DNA from: Bolinopsis microptera
Lineage: Eukaryota > Ctenophora > Tentaculata > Lobata > Bolinopsidae
Reading direction: 5' to 3'
DNA: 60,000 bases
NCBI RefSeq assembly: GCF_026151205.1
Contig: NC_087083.1
Coordinates: 4,506,460 to 4,566,459, forward strand
Shown: piece after piece, positions 1-12,387 of the stretch
How positions within the stretch are numbered: position 1 is the stretch's first letter
Layout of the letters: the number at the start of each line of letters is the position of its first letter
The notes under the pieces: model-generated
Seen by the model: the letters and a program-made list of their open reading frames with translations, nothing else
Told to the model about the DNA's origin: nothing
Databases searched by the model: none
Position numbers and translations under genes: made by a program

Positions 1-587
1 TTGAGTCTGGCGAGTGGCGAATATCAATTAATACTTTGAGTCCGGTAAATAAATACTTAAAGTCTGGCTATAAAAGCACAAAGTCTGGTAAATTAATACT
101 TCAATGGTGTTTGGCCGTATTTCCAACCGGTCCTTGTAAAATGAGCAAACAATTCCAAAGGTGAATGACCGGAAAATATGCGTAATTGCGAAAAAAATTT
201 AAATTCTTTTCAACCGTATTCTCTTTGAGCATGAATGCATTAATTTATTAATAATCATTATCAAACCAAAATTAATAAAAATCTCGTTTTGCCAAAATAT
301 ATAAAATTGCGAGGAGAAAAATAAAACGTAAACATTGGTAAAACTAAAAGTTTAGTCTTGACACTCAAAACTTACGAATTTCAAAACAAAATTTGTGAGA
401 TTCTTTACCTTTCATTTCAATTTCTTTAAAGAAGAGAATGTCGAATGTAACCGTCATCTGAGGTTGAAATTATGCTTAGAATTGAGCAGAAATCCTGTAC
501 ATACCTTAATTTAAATTCAGAATTGAACAAATTTCATCTCACAACAGAGAAGACCACGAGCCTGAAAATAAAGTTAAATATAATAAC
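1..587. other. Left edge, no confirmed gene
   Basis: Positions 1-110 hold a degenerate tandem repeat of about 30 bases built around agtctggtaaat and taatactt. The rest is AT-rich. On the minus strand a splice-like acceptor near 465 opens about 16 codons (MTVTFDILFFKEIEMK) before a possible donor, but this does not look like a GPCR TM7 and has no NPxxY motif. The TM7 exon of the adjacent receptor is therefore probably beyond the left end. Confidence 0.4.
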
Positions 588-3500
588 CTCCTGATCAAGG
601 TAGTAATACCGCACATATTTGCACAAAATCTCAATCATGATAAGCCAGTAAGGTAGATAACAAAGCAAAAAGGCGGTCATCACGGTTAGGGTTGCGTAGG
701 TTGCTTGGGTTAACCATTTTGACCTTCTCATGACGTCAGTTTTTTTCCTGACGACTCTGATGGATGAACCGTCCCCAGTTATAGTGGTCTCCCTGTTTTA
801 AAATTTTTTTAAATTTGAAAATTCAATTAATAATTTAATTAGTTATTATCAAAAATGACGGTATAGAATTAGATGTAATAATATTATAGTTATAGTATAA
901 CTTATACTATAAGATTATTATATCGAGGCTTAAAATCATTCAATGTTACTTTAGTCATATTTGTTGAATCATTGCAAGAGTTCCACGCACAGTCCCTTTT
1001 ACATGATATTGATACATAGAATTACTTACCCTTGCACGCTTGCAGAGGTTAAAGTCAACACTTCGCATGACTTAGTGTTAATTTTATCTTTGTTTCCCAA
1101 CGGTTGGGCAGACTTTAAATGTTTCTTTAAAACCCTGTTCCAGCCCTGGATGATACAGTTTTCCTCGTAATACGACAGAATTTTTATTGTTTGGTCTTTC
1201 AGCTATATTATAACAGTTAGCGAAACTTACTTTTAGTACTTTGATACTATTTAATCTGCAAATAATTTTCATTTCTACTGAAAAATCAATTGGTACCTTC
1301 TTAGAATGATCTCGTTTATGTCTAAGTTTAATCATCTCCACTACTATAGCAAAGTATAGCGCCAGAATCAGAGCACCGGGTATCATCAGAGGTATAATTA
1401 CCATAAACACGTGGCCCCAGACAATTAACTTTCCGTCCGGTAGTAGCTGAGATGATAGGAAAGTATATAGTACAGACAAATCCGTCTGAAAAAATCGATC
1501 TGCTGACACACGAAGCTTTCAGAGGATTTTTGACGTTTTTGAGTCCTAATAGGTGCCCTCTATGGCTGACCAACTTTTCCAAACTTTTCCACGTGTCTTA
1601 AGGCCACTTTTTGCCACTTTACCACTTTTTACCACCTTTCTTGTTTGTCGAATATCTTTAGTTGTGAACATCTTAAAAGGTTGTGGATTAATTGAGTGTG
1701 TTCATATTACCATGAAGAAAAACTTTTGTTCTAACAATTTTTACGTCAGAGAATCATTTAATTGGATAATTATCAATTAGCTAATTAGCAAAATTCTAAA
1801 AATTTTTTATTGGCTCAAAATGATCGGAATAGCTTAAAACACGGAAAAAAGTAGTTTTTAGAAAAACTTTGAAAATTTTTCACTTACATTTTTTTTCGAG
1901 ACTTTAAAAAATTTCGAAAATTCAAAATATTTTTTTTCCGCCAAAAGTGATCAAATCGCATGAAACGCGGAGAAAAATGCTTTTTTTTTAAACTTAGTGA
2001 AATTTTCGTTTCAAGAATACTTAAATCACCAATATTTGTAGTTGGAGTTCAGTAAATCGCGGCAGATTTTAGTAATCAGGAATTACTAAGTGGAAATGTC
2101 TGAAACTGAAAAACGTTAACCATACGATATAAGAGTTTCATAACTAATTACAATACAGCCTTATCGATTTTCACAGAAACTGCACCAATGGTACAGTCAA
2201 GATCGAAAGACGAAACGATAGCCTGCTGTACTATCATTTTATTGATTTCAATGATGAATCAGTGTGGTTAAGATAATCACATTTGTAATAAATAAAACCT
2301 CTCTGTACCGTCAATTGTGCTAATCTAAACCGGCCTACCTGGATTACCAGACCTCTTTTTTTCCTCAACAATCAAACCAAGTTGTTCATATCGCATTTGG
2401 TGGGCGATGTAATTACATATCGAGCTGTATTCAATCACAATACGACACAATACGTGTATATTATATGGCTCTTAATGAGGTTTATGAAACGCTTAATACC
2501 GTGAGAAACCCGGTATAGAGACGTTTTACAGTTAATCACGAAAAAGTATACTGGCCTCATGGCTCATTTACAGTTCGAAGAAGGCAAGAACAGACCAGGG
2601 AAACTAAGGAACAGCCAGGTGCAGGAAGCAAGTGTAAATACTCCTTCCGACATATTCTACTGTGACTTGTTTTGTATTGTACTGCATACCGCTTCATTTG
2701 CTATGCGGGATAAAATCACCCCCATATGTCAGGGTCGGCTAAAAGTAAAATCAACAAGGGTAACATACGGGCAAGGATAAGATTTAGATACGAGCGTCGG
2801 GCAAGGGGTGGTACTGGTAAAGAACCGGTAATAATTCATTCAGTGAAATGTTCCACGAGAGTCAGGATATTTTGGAAATTGCTAATACTAATAGAGACAG
2901 ATCCTGATCAGGAAGGATTGTTAATGTTATTGAGGATGTTGATTTGAAATCCGGACGTTGTGAAGTAAAAATACAGGTTCTTTCCGCACGATATTCGGGG
3001 CCCATGATGATCAGCTCGGGATTAATGTGGGACAGATCGAAGAGCATTGAAAAGAGCGAGTTGACATTTTAAGCTTTCTGGTCTTTTCTTGCCTTCTTTG
3101 AGCTGTCAAAGAGTCATAAGGCCAAGTAGACGTTTTCGTGATAAACTGTAAAACCTCTCCATACCGGGCCTCTCACGGGAGAAACGAGAAGTGTACGGTA
3201 TAGAATGTTTCATATACCTCATTAACTTTAAGGGCCATAATATAATATACACGTATTGCATTGTGTCGTATTGTGATTGAATACAACTCGATATGTACTT
3301 ACATCGCCCACCAAATGCGATATGAACAACTTGGTTTGATTGTTGAGGGAAAAAAGAGGTCTGGTAATCCAGGTAGGCCGGTTTAGATTAGCACAATTGA
3401 CGGTACAAATGTGATTATCTTAACCACACTGATTCATCATTGAAATCAATAAAATGATAGTACAGCAGGCTATCGTTTCGTCTTTCGATCTTGACTGTAC

Positions 3501-6500
3501 CATTGGTGCAGTTTCTGTGAAAATTGATAAGGCTGTATTGTAATTAGTTATGAAACTCTTATGTCGTATGGTTAACGTTTTTCAGTTTCAGACATTTCCA
3601 CTTAGTAATTCCTGATTACTGCCGCGATTTACTGAACTCCAACTACAAATATTGGTGATTTAAGTATTCTTGAAACGAAAAATTCACTAAGTTTTAAAAA
3701 AAAAGCATTTTTCTCCGCGTTTCATGCGATTTGATCACTTTTGGCGGAAAAAAAATATTTTGAATTTTCGAAATTTTTCGAAGTCTCGATAAAAAATGTA
3801 AGTGAAAAATTTTCAAAGTTTTTCTAAAAACTACTTTTCTCCGTGTTTTAAGCTATTCCGATCATTTTGAGCCAATAAAAAATTTTTAGAATTTTGCTAA
3901 TTAGCTAATTGATAATTATCCAATTAAATGATTCTCTGACGTAAAAATTGTTAGAACAAAAGTTTTTCTTCATGGTAATATGAACACACTCAATTAATCC
4001 GCAACCTTTTACGATGTTCACAACTAAAGATATTTGACAAACAAGAAAGGTGGTAAAAAGTGGTAAAGTGGCAAAAAGTGGCCTTAAGACACGTGGAAAA
4101 GTTTGGAAAAGTTGGTCAGCCATAGAGGGCACCTATTAGGACTCAAAAACGTCAAAAATCCTCTGAAAGCTTCGTGTGTCAGCAGATCGATTTTTTCAGA
4201 CGGATTTGTCTGTACTAATAGTGATTAAAAACAAAAAGTAAAAAAAAGTAAAAACTTTTTTGTTTGGAGGTTTCCAAAAGATTTAGAACATTACATTTTG
4301 TCAAGAATTTCTCATTTATTTCAATCAAATTATAGAAGCTGTATTGCACAAAATTATGACATAATGTTAAAATTGCTAAATTCGTAAACAGTTCATTTTA
4401 ACAGTTTTAAATTATAAAACCTTTTAAATTAAAATGAACTTTTAGTCCTGTAATACTTTTAACTCTATTTTATGAACGATAGCGAACCTCGGTAAACGGT
4501 ATTTAGTTTGATAATTGTACAAGGACTGGATTCAATTTCAACGTACGCGTAATGCAAATGTAGTGAATGCCACCTGCTCTAAGCTTCTAAGTCTATATAG
4601 TAGTTAAAACAGATCTCGTAATTTATAGTAGTTAAAACAGATCTCGTAATTTATTTCAAAATGTGTGCCTTTTTCAGCGTAAGATTACATTTCTTAATTC
4701 TTAACCAAAATAAAATGTTTAAGTCATTGGATTCACTCATTTTTATCCTATATCCCAGTAATGAAATTATAGCAATGGTATCTCTAAATTCTAATAATGA
4801 ACGATCCTAATTTTATACAAAATCCTTGATTCATTGAAATGTTCATTAAAGCAGATATTGGTGTGATTGAACGGTGAACCTTCAAAAAAATAACCGATCA
4901 GTTTTGAATTGCATATATTTTTTATATCCAACCATTTTGTCAAGAAATTATGTAAATCAGATGTTTTTTAATGTGTCAATTCCTCTATTTCTTATAAAAA
5001 CTTATATATATATATAAATATCTCAGAAAATTGAATTTAAGAATATATGCGGAATCCGAAAAATATGCAAATTAGGAATGTTTTTCACTGCACTGTAAAT
5101 CACAAATTAATAAACGAATAATTAATAATTAATAAACTTATATTTAATAAACTAAAATATATTTGACGCCGCGCTTCATACCTCGTGGATGGACCAGGTA
5201 CAGAGTCCAATGTACTGACTGTAAACATATCTGGCTCCTTTAAAGAATGGCACAATGGAAACAAGTATCGGTAGGATCCACATGACTATCATGTATCGGG
5301 ATACTAAGGTTCCTTGGACCAGTCTCTTGAAGTGCATTGGTCGGGTTATTGCCAGCAGCCGGATCAAACTCAGCCCTGAGACAAAATGGTTGATATATAA
5401 GAACTTTCATGAATAAGAATTTACAGAATTCACAACAGTTAGTTTTTCAGGACAAACGTAATTCGAATTGCCAAACACAATTCAATAAAATTTGGCTCGA
5501 TCCGACTATCCAAACTATCAAATAAATGCGAAAATGAACCTTAATTATTTTTTAAATGACAACGAATATTTTTCGATTTGACAAATTCCTCGAACCAGTG
5601 GTGGTAGTAAGTCTTACCAGAAAGAATTATTTCAATTGGGCACTCAGTGACTGAGCTATTAAGGCCAACATATGGGTACTGACTTTTGGCCCACCCTGTA
5701 TATAATGAGCATACTCATAGTGCCAATGGTGAATGGTGACAACTGTTGGGTTATTTATAGGTATTTTAAAATGAAGAACTGTTTTGAAATTAGCGATTAA
5801 ACTTTTTTTCGGAATCATCAGCAGAGCAAAATATTAATTATTTTAGCCCCTTGACAAGCTTATTAACATATTATGCTTTGTTAATAAAATTTCTACGTTA
5901 TATAACTCGCAAGGTAAATGCTATTTTTAATTAACATTAATATGTATATTAAATAGATACCTGCGATAGAGAGAACAACATGTCTGAGAGTGACGTTAAA
6001 CACGAATCCAGTGACATTGCATGCAATTTCAGATAACCATCCTGACCCCATGTCTCTTTTGTTAGCTACGCTCACCAACGAGGCAATCATTGGGAATATT
6101 GTGTAGAGAAAATCGCTGACAGAGGTGCTGAAAGTGTAATATTAGTCTGGCGAATAAATGTGGTTTTTTTCCCAATCTTATTAAAAAATCATCGGATATT
6201 GTGTTTTGCATGTTTTAAAGTTTAAAATGTTTGAATAATTAGAAAGCTAGGACATGGGCAATGTGCTAAGCAACGAAAGCTGTTGGGGATCCAGCTTACG
6301 ATTGGCTGTCTAAGTAGCTTTCTAATTTCTAAGAGGAATTTGTTAGATTCCCCTTGAGAAGGAGTTTCAGGAGATTACACGGCTGGTTGTATACTTCATA
6401 CAGTGTGTAGCACGTTATTTTGTGTGTCCCAAATCCCAATTACCGTAAAAGAGGGCGTACTAGCTACCCTCAAATTAGTTGAAAACGCAATGAAAATAAA

Positions 6501-7219
6501 GTTGTCTGATATACTTGTCTGATATAAAAGTAAATATTCTGCATGTCTTAACTAATTGGACAGACTTACTTGAATACGATTCTGAGAGACGGGTTCATGA
6601 AATGAGTCGGCTTCCACTCGCTCCAAATGTTTCTCAAAGTGTAAATATTTAAACACATTGATAGGATAATCAAAACAGCCAGTACCGCACTCATACACAC
6701 GTCACCTCGCCTCGTGAAAATGTCCGCCACGTTCATTTTTCTTTTGATAGGTATTACATTTAAGTATTTATATCTGCGAGTGAGAGAAGAAACAATTCTC
6801 GTCTACAGAGCTGATTAATGGTTTTAAAAGAACCGGAAAGACCGTATATTAGACTTACCAAATCAATTTTTAAACGATGGCGGGTCTGAGCCATTTAATT
6901 CAAATTTAATGCTAAAATCGAAAACTTCGGTGGGTTTCAGCCACCATATATAACATCTGCATGATATCCTTCCTGTTACAATTATCGAGTATGGAAATAA
7001 ACTGTAGACAACTATTTGTCTACTATTGTCAACTATCTTTTTATAGTTCTAGTTTGGCGATATTAGCTTTATACTGATGGTAGTGATGGTACGCATAAAA
7101 TCGTCAAGAAACCTAAAATAGGGATTTAAGATATGACCATCTAAGCAGGGATCTGATTTATGAAACGTCGCTTGCTCGCAAAACTCAAGAGTCAAGTTTG
7201 TTGCTGTCATTATACTCAT
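588..7219 (-). CDS. Class A (rhodopsin-like) G-protein-coupled receptor, partial at the 3' end
   Basis: Six exons join in phase on the minus strand: 7219-7113 (tentative first exon, extracellular, with an NLT glycosylation site and two Cys), 6740-6570 (TM1 with LNIYTL, then NPSLRI at the start of TM2), 6127-5961 (TM2 with SVSDF, extracellular loop 1, conserved Cys before TM3), 5375-5182 (end of TM3, LLAITRPMHF, TM4, loop-2 Cys in GLCTW), 1446-1297 (TM5, exactly 50 codons), and 788-588 (loop 3 and TM6 with FLLCYLPYW, 67 codons). All introns are GT-AG. The DRY position reads IRL, so the usual ionic-lock Asp is absent while the following LAITRP is kept. TM7 was not found, so the gene runs off the left edge or is broken. 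The exon 5 acceptor (GAG|ACC at 789/788) is inferred because starting four bases earlier hits a stop. Ligand and G-protein coupling cannot be named; it would act in the plasma membrane. The intron between the TM4 and TM5 exons carries a large foldback element. The first exon is less certain than the rest. Confidence 0.8.
1469..4216. mobile_element. 2.75-kb foldback (inverted-repeat) element inside a GPCR intron
   Basis: The left arm (about 1469-2597) and right arm (about 3085-4216) are near-identical inverted copies of roughly 1.1 kb around a loop of about 490 bases. The outer ends read agtacagacaaatccgtctg and its complement. Both arms carry the same 75-codon open frame (1553-1780 plus, 4132-3905 minus), and arm differences are a few substitutions and small indels. 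The loop holds only short open frames with no recognisable transposase. The left end lies about 22 bases from the acceptor of the receptor's TM5 exon, so the element sits entirely within an intron. No convincing target-site duplication was seen. The structure fits a non-autonomous foldback DNA transposon or an inverted pair of insertions. Confidence 0.8.
4600..4653. repeat. Tandem duplication, 27 bp x 2
   Basis: The segment tagtagttaaaacagatct and the bases that follow it are repeated exactly once in tandem. It lies in the long intron of the GPCR gene and has no apparent function. Confidence 0.8.
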
Positions 7220-8189
7220 TGGACCACGTGACCCATACACAGGGCTCAGAACGCTCCGTTTGATGGACTTAACCAATAAAACACAGCAATAAATCAACAG
7301 CTGTTCGTGGTTGTCAGAGAATTTAAGTAACCTGCATGTCTCGCTTTATCTACAAGCTGACATAATTAACATGAGTTTTACGAGAAAGACTCAATACTGG
7401 AGGTGTATATAGCATGCACGGTATGTAATTCCCACGACTGTCTGCTAGTGCTGAATGTGAAAACTTTCAAATGATGGAATCGTTTACATGAGTTCAAATA
7501 AACTCGTACACATTCATAACACATGTTTTATTTTAATTCACGATGTAAATTCTTTACAAACTTAATTAATCGTTAAACAGAAATATGAACACACAAAACT
7601 ATTCATTTTTTAAATTATTCAGAAAGTCGCAGACTTACTTAAAAAATTTTTAAATTATCATAGACTAAAAAGAAAGATTCAAAAACGGAATAAATAAAAA
7701 GCTTTTCCATTTCACACGTACGGAGGACGCGACATGCAGGGTCTGTCATTATTCACTTTTCCTTCAGTAAGTGTTCCCTCACTTTATTCCGTGATCGGTT
7801 CATTCTGTCACGTGATGTTCTTTACGGGGAAAGGTGAGATTAATTAAAAGTAATTTGGTCGTGGAACTTCCAGTACTTAAACTTTTATGCGTTGCTGGTA
7901 GTGCAGTACCTCCAAATAAAGTCAATATTTAGCAAGCTGCCGCCACGCCTACTACCATTACCACTATACAGTTCTTGAAATATCGTTCCACAAATTTTTG
8001 TAAGATTAGCTGTGAAAGTCTTGGACAATTATTTGCAGCCGGATTTTGGGGAATTTTAAGTTTTAAGGTGAAGTGTGAAATCCGGCCTCAGAGTTTTTAT
8101 TTACATACATGCTGGAAAAAATTACTAAAACTTCAAAAGTATCGGTTTTTTTTTTAAATAATTTTTTCATAAGGACAATTTAATAATAT
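7220..8189. other. Intergenic, nothing recognised
   Basis: The sequence is AT-rich without a supported open frame. It would hold the upstream region of the minus-strand GPCR if the tentative first exon is correct. No clear TATA box or other regulatory signature could be tied to a start. Confidence 0.4.
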
Positions 8190-8472
8190 ATATTTGACCA
8201 AAACCCATAATCATGGGTAGAGTGGACCGCTGCCAGTGTCTCATGCAAATTGATACCGAGAATGAAATCGGTCGCTCGCTTTTCCTATTCAATAAGCTTT
8301 ATTACAATTCGTAAGCCGTGAGTGATAGGAAAAGCGGGCGACCGATTTCATTCTCGGTATCAATTTGCATTTGAGAACGGTCAGTCAAATTAATATCATT
8401 TCCTTTTGTTTGGGAAAGAGAGACACTAGGAGCGGTCCACTCTACCCATGATTATGGGTTTTGGTTAAATAT
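8190..8472. mobile_element. 283-bp MITE-like hairpin
   Basis: The terminal inverted repeats start atatttgacc / ggttaaatat and continue through cccataatcatgggtaga and agcggtccactctaccc. A second inverted pair, gataccgagaatgaaatcgg and its complement, lies inside, so most of the element can fold on itself. There is no coding capacity. This is a non-autonomous DNA-transposon-like element. Confidence 0.8.
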
Positions 8473-9289
8473 CATCTCTTTTTGATTGTAATGTCAGAGT
8501 ATTTTATAAAGTCGAAATATAAACTAATATTCTTATAGATAAGGAGGAAGTTTCAACGATTTCGAAATTTTTCCTTTGAATATGCAACTATATAATCAGT
8601 CAAGTTGACATTAAACTCAAATATAATGTCATTTAACTGTCATGTTTCTGTTAAAGCAGGAACTAAATCTAATCGAAATAAAGAGAGTGAAGTTCTCACT
8701 TTTTCTAAACTTTGAGCAGACGTTGCGTGCCCATCCAATATCAAATCACCGTAAAATTTTGAATTTTCGTATTTTCTATGTAGTTTAATAAGTGTGCAAA
8801 GTTTCGGAATATTTCAGGAAGAACTCACATCACAACGGGACTCCAAAGCTGATAAAAATCGTGAAAATAACAATTTTCAGTGATTTTAGCAATTTTCTAT
8901 CAATTTGGGCGTGTCCCCACGTGTGCAACTTTTCGATTTTCAACTTTAAAACTAGCCTATAACACAATTTAGACCTTTAGGAAGCAAAATTGAGCTCCAA
9001 CACCCAAGAGATGGCCCAACACCAGAGAATACTAATTCACAACTTTTGTGTTTTTATAAAATTATTCTTCAAAAAAGCACTAATTTCAATAGTAAATATC
9101 TTTATAAAGGAGCAAGGTAGGATAATTTTCCAGTAGATTTTTAGAATGCTTGAACAATTATCTATAGGTAAAAATGTCCTCAGATTTTGAATAAAATTAC
9201 TTCTTAATGGTGTTAAATTTATTTGAAAAGTTGTTATTTTGTCAAAAATCAAGATTTAAAAACGCTTAATTTGATGACGTCATCAAGTG

Positions 9290-9650
9290 GTGATGATGAC
9301 GTTAAATTATTTTTTGATATAATCTTACTATATATAAAGCGAGACGATATATATATATATGTATATATATATCCGTACCATTTTACTGACACCACGACAT
9401 CAACTTTAACACGACTTTCCGCAAAAACCGTAAAAGATATACAACTTAAACTTTTTGACTGGTTCAAATGCTCTAATGGTCTTCAAATCAGCATGAAAAA
9501 ATAAAAAATTGACCAAGGAATAATAATTTTAGTGCCCAAAATGTGGACCCCCAAGTGGTGTCAAAAACGCGAATTAAATAGGTAATAATTATTTTAGTCT
9601 CTTGAGTCTTGACACCACTTTAGACGGGTTCCTGCTAGTGTAAATTAAAG
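9290..9650 (+). repeat. Dispersed repeat, copy 1
   Basis: This stretch contains tatataaagcgagacgatat, an AT dinucleotide tract, ttgaccaaggaataataatt, ccccaagtggtgtcaaaaac and cgggttcctgctagtg. A diverged copy lies in opposite orientation at about 23340-23710. The 93-codon open frame at 9223-9504 falls inside it and is not maintained in the other copy, so it is not called a gene. Confidence 0.75.
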
Positions 9651-10039
9651 TGTAAACGATTATCTTCAAGACCTTTGGTTCGAGATGACTGTATTGTTTA
9701 TACTTTTGAATCTACAGATACTTGAATGTAGGCTCCAATTGACTGCCAAAGCGTCTATCAACTTAATAACACCAGAATGTGTGTGTGTGACCTAAATCTG
9801 AACTTTCTGACTGCGTTGGAGAATGGAGAACAATCGAGAAATGATAACCAGTCCCAGGATATAATCAAAGTTCAATTTGGAATCTTTTTGTATTTCTTTA
9901 TGCTGTGTGTAAGTTTGGTGTGAAGCATTATTTTCTTTTCTAAAGCTAACAGTGTTAAACTAAATTGATATCAGTTAAAGATGATATATTTTAACAGGTG
10001 AAATTAATATAATTGACGATTAAGTGATATAAGAATGTG

Positions 10040-10270
10040 TTCAGGACTCTGAAAGTGTCACACTCCTATAGTAATGGTATGAAAAGGTTGACTTTAGTCA
10101 AGGTCTCATGTCTCTACGACCTTCACTTTTGGCGCAGTGAATCCCGCGCTTCAGCGCAATGCGCAAACTCCTGCAGGAACTTCCCGACATTGTAGAGACC
10201 TGAGACTTCGACTAAAGTTAACCATTTTCTACTGTTCATATTAGAGGAGCACACATTCAGAACTCCTTCC
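10040..10270. mobile_element. Small foldback element (~230 bp)
   Basis: The arms pair ggttgactttagtcaagg...gtctctac (about 10086-10118) with gtagagacctgagac...actaaagttaacc (about 10194-10225). Weaker pairing extends outward to about 10040 and 10270 (ctcctatagtaatg against catattagaggag). The loop holds a GC-richer section with gcgcttcagcgc. No open frame; MITE-like. Confidence 0.65.
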
Positions 10271-10816
10271 ATACTCCTTCATGACTAAATTGACGATTTA
10301 GAAAATTTATCTTTATAAGAAACGCTATAAAAATGGGCGTGGCATATGCGGACCATATCCGGAACACTACAGTCAAAAAAAAAATTTTGGTCGTTCCTGA
10401 CCCTATAGAGCAACTAATAAGATATGATTTCTAATTATTTGAACAACTTTTGGTAAAATGAACCACTCTAGTGTGTGTCTATATTATAAATATATACATC
10501 TATAGTATACTTCACGACAATCTGTTGTAAAACAGGGGTTCCAGAAAACCCACTTCCCGATACTCCTGAAACTTGAAACTTTTTTTACAGTCGATTTGGT
10601 CAACATCTAGACTCCCTGCAAAGTTTCAAATCTCTAACTCAATTTTAACACGGTTTTTAAGGCACCTGAATATGGCGATTTTGGGTTTTTAACCTAATTT
10701 CGTATAACATGCTGGCGCGTATTTTGCGCAAATTTCTTAAAAACCTCCACATAACTATTTCTTATTCCTGTCATCTTTAACATTGAATTAGAATGGGGGT
10801 AAGCACTAAGCAGTAA

Positions 10817-10934
10817 GGGGGGTAAATAGTAAATGGGGTAAATAGTAAAGGTGGGTAAATAGTAAAGGTGGGTAAATAGTATAAAAGGGGGTAAATAGTA
10901 AAGGGGGTAAATAGTAAAGGGGGTAAATAGTATT
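10817..10934. repeat. Minisatellite, unit gggtaaatagtaaagg
   Basis: About seven copies of a 16-17-base unit with small length changes. The minus-strand 87-codon open frame across it is a product of the repeat and has no support as a gene. Confidence 0.85.
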
Positions 10935-10956
10935 GTGAATATAAGGGCGACGGTCA

Positions 10957-11125
10957 TGCTGGATGATGATTAATCACTCTAGACTCGACTGTCACGTGAC
11001 TTTTTTAACCCATTCTCTAGCTGGTTCTGAACGACTTTTCGAAACCCTAACCCTTTTTAGGACAATCGGGGGCCCTTTTAGAACAATCTCGAAGATCGAC
11101 TGTAGAGTGATTTAGCATGCTCGGG
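10957..11125 (+). repeat. Dispersed repeat sharing blocks with 52.1-52.4 and 57.5 kb
   Basis: The blocks gatgattaatcactctag, actgtcacgtgactttttt, acccattctctagctgg and cgaagatcgactgtagagtg recur. Most recur inverted at 52130-52370, and the ctctagctgg / gaacgacttt block recurs near 57535-57580. It is a mid-copy repeat family that includes a palindromic tcacgtga core. Confidence 0.65.
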
Positions 11126-11637
11126 TCATGCTTGCCAGCATTGTGATGAAGCACTTAGTAAGTGTGTAGCAGTTAAGTAATACTAAGTTTTTGAGGTCAG
11201 TCAACGGACATGTTTGCAAGCTGGAATAATAATTTTAGCGTAAGTAATTCGGACAATCGTTAGCTTGGAGGGACTGAAATTATGAATCGAGAATTTAACT
11301 CAGTATGCACTTTACAGAGAACATTTTCGAATCAGATATCAAACGTTCCGAATCTAGACTTCATCATATAATGGGATTATTAGTCTAGATTGGACCAACT
11401 TAATATAAATTGGATCACTAAACTGTGACTGTGAGTTAGTCGTTTTTTAAACCTTAATAATTCTTTGCAGACCAATCATGCCAACCGGAGTAGTATACTA
11501 AAAACTGAGATTTATATAATGTCTGAAATTAAGTGGGAGGTGCTTGATGGTGGTCCCTGATCCGCTTATCTGTCGTATTTTAATAACCTATCAAGACGCG
11601 CGCCGAGTAATTGGACTCGTCCACGGTCCTAATATTT

Positions 11638-11707
11638 GAAACAAATATTTTACGAGTATCACCCGTTAATATATATTTGGACCAAATATTTTAAGAGTAT
11701 CACCTGA
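11638..11707. repeat. Short direct repeat upstream of the Penelope-like element
   Basis: Two copies of aaatattttacgagtatcac-like sequence lie about 45 bases apart (11641-11662 and 11683-11704). They could belong to the 5' flank of the retroelement, but no matching copy downstream of its coding region was recognised. Confidence 0.5.
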
Positions 11708-12387
11708 TGACTTATCTGGAGCGATAAAATAAAGGTAAGTTCACATAAAACATGTGACATAGAAGGAAGAGCAATTTTTAATTTGCGTTTAATGACTCTT
11801 GGACTTAATCATTATCAAGCGCAAAAAAATATTGTCGGTTTTTCTCAACTACAATTCTAAAGTTCTAGAGTAAGCCAATTTAACTATATCAAATTAAATA
11901 GTTTAATAGTATAATCGTCGGTTTTCATGTTTCTTCGCACTAACATGTTTAAGTTAAATAATATTCAGACAAATTAGCACTACCAGAGGTAGTGACTAGT
12001 GGTATAGTGGTAGTAACTGAACGGTTTATCCGAATATTATATCACAGATAGAGATGGAACTGGTATAGAGCTTGTATATAAGTGGTGTGGACAGAACTTG
12101 AGCAGAACTGCCGTACGGAAATATCTAGTACGGATAGTATTACTAATAATAAATTTAAACAATGAACTTTATTAAAAAGCTCATTCTCTATGACTGGAGA
12201 GAGTGCGTTGGATAGACGTCACGTGACACTACTGACAAAGTAACAATTCGTGCTGAGGCTTAATGGGCCCAGCTTGTCATTCCGCCGAATCTCTACTTTT
12301 ATGAACATTGAACAGTTTAGAATCCCCTAATCTGATGCTAGAAATGTTCAATATATGTAACGGCTGAGCGACTCTGTTTCTTGGAAA

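Noticed and set aside
1553-1780. 75-codon frame present in both foldback arms (also 3905-4132)
   Set aside because: Identity follows from the inverted duplication, not from selection. No domain; conservation between arms alone does not show coding.
11040-11065. aaaccctaaccctttt as a telomeric repeat
   Set aside because: Only two short copies inside a dispersed repeat; no tandem telomeric array.
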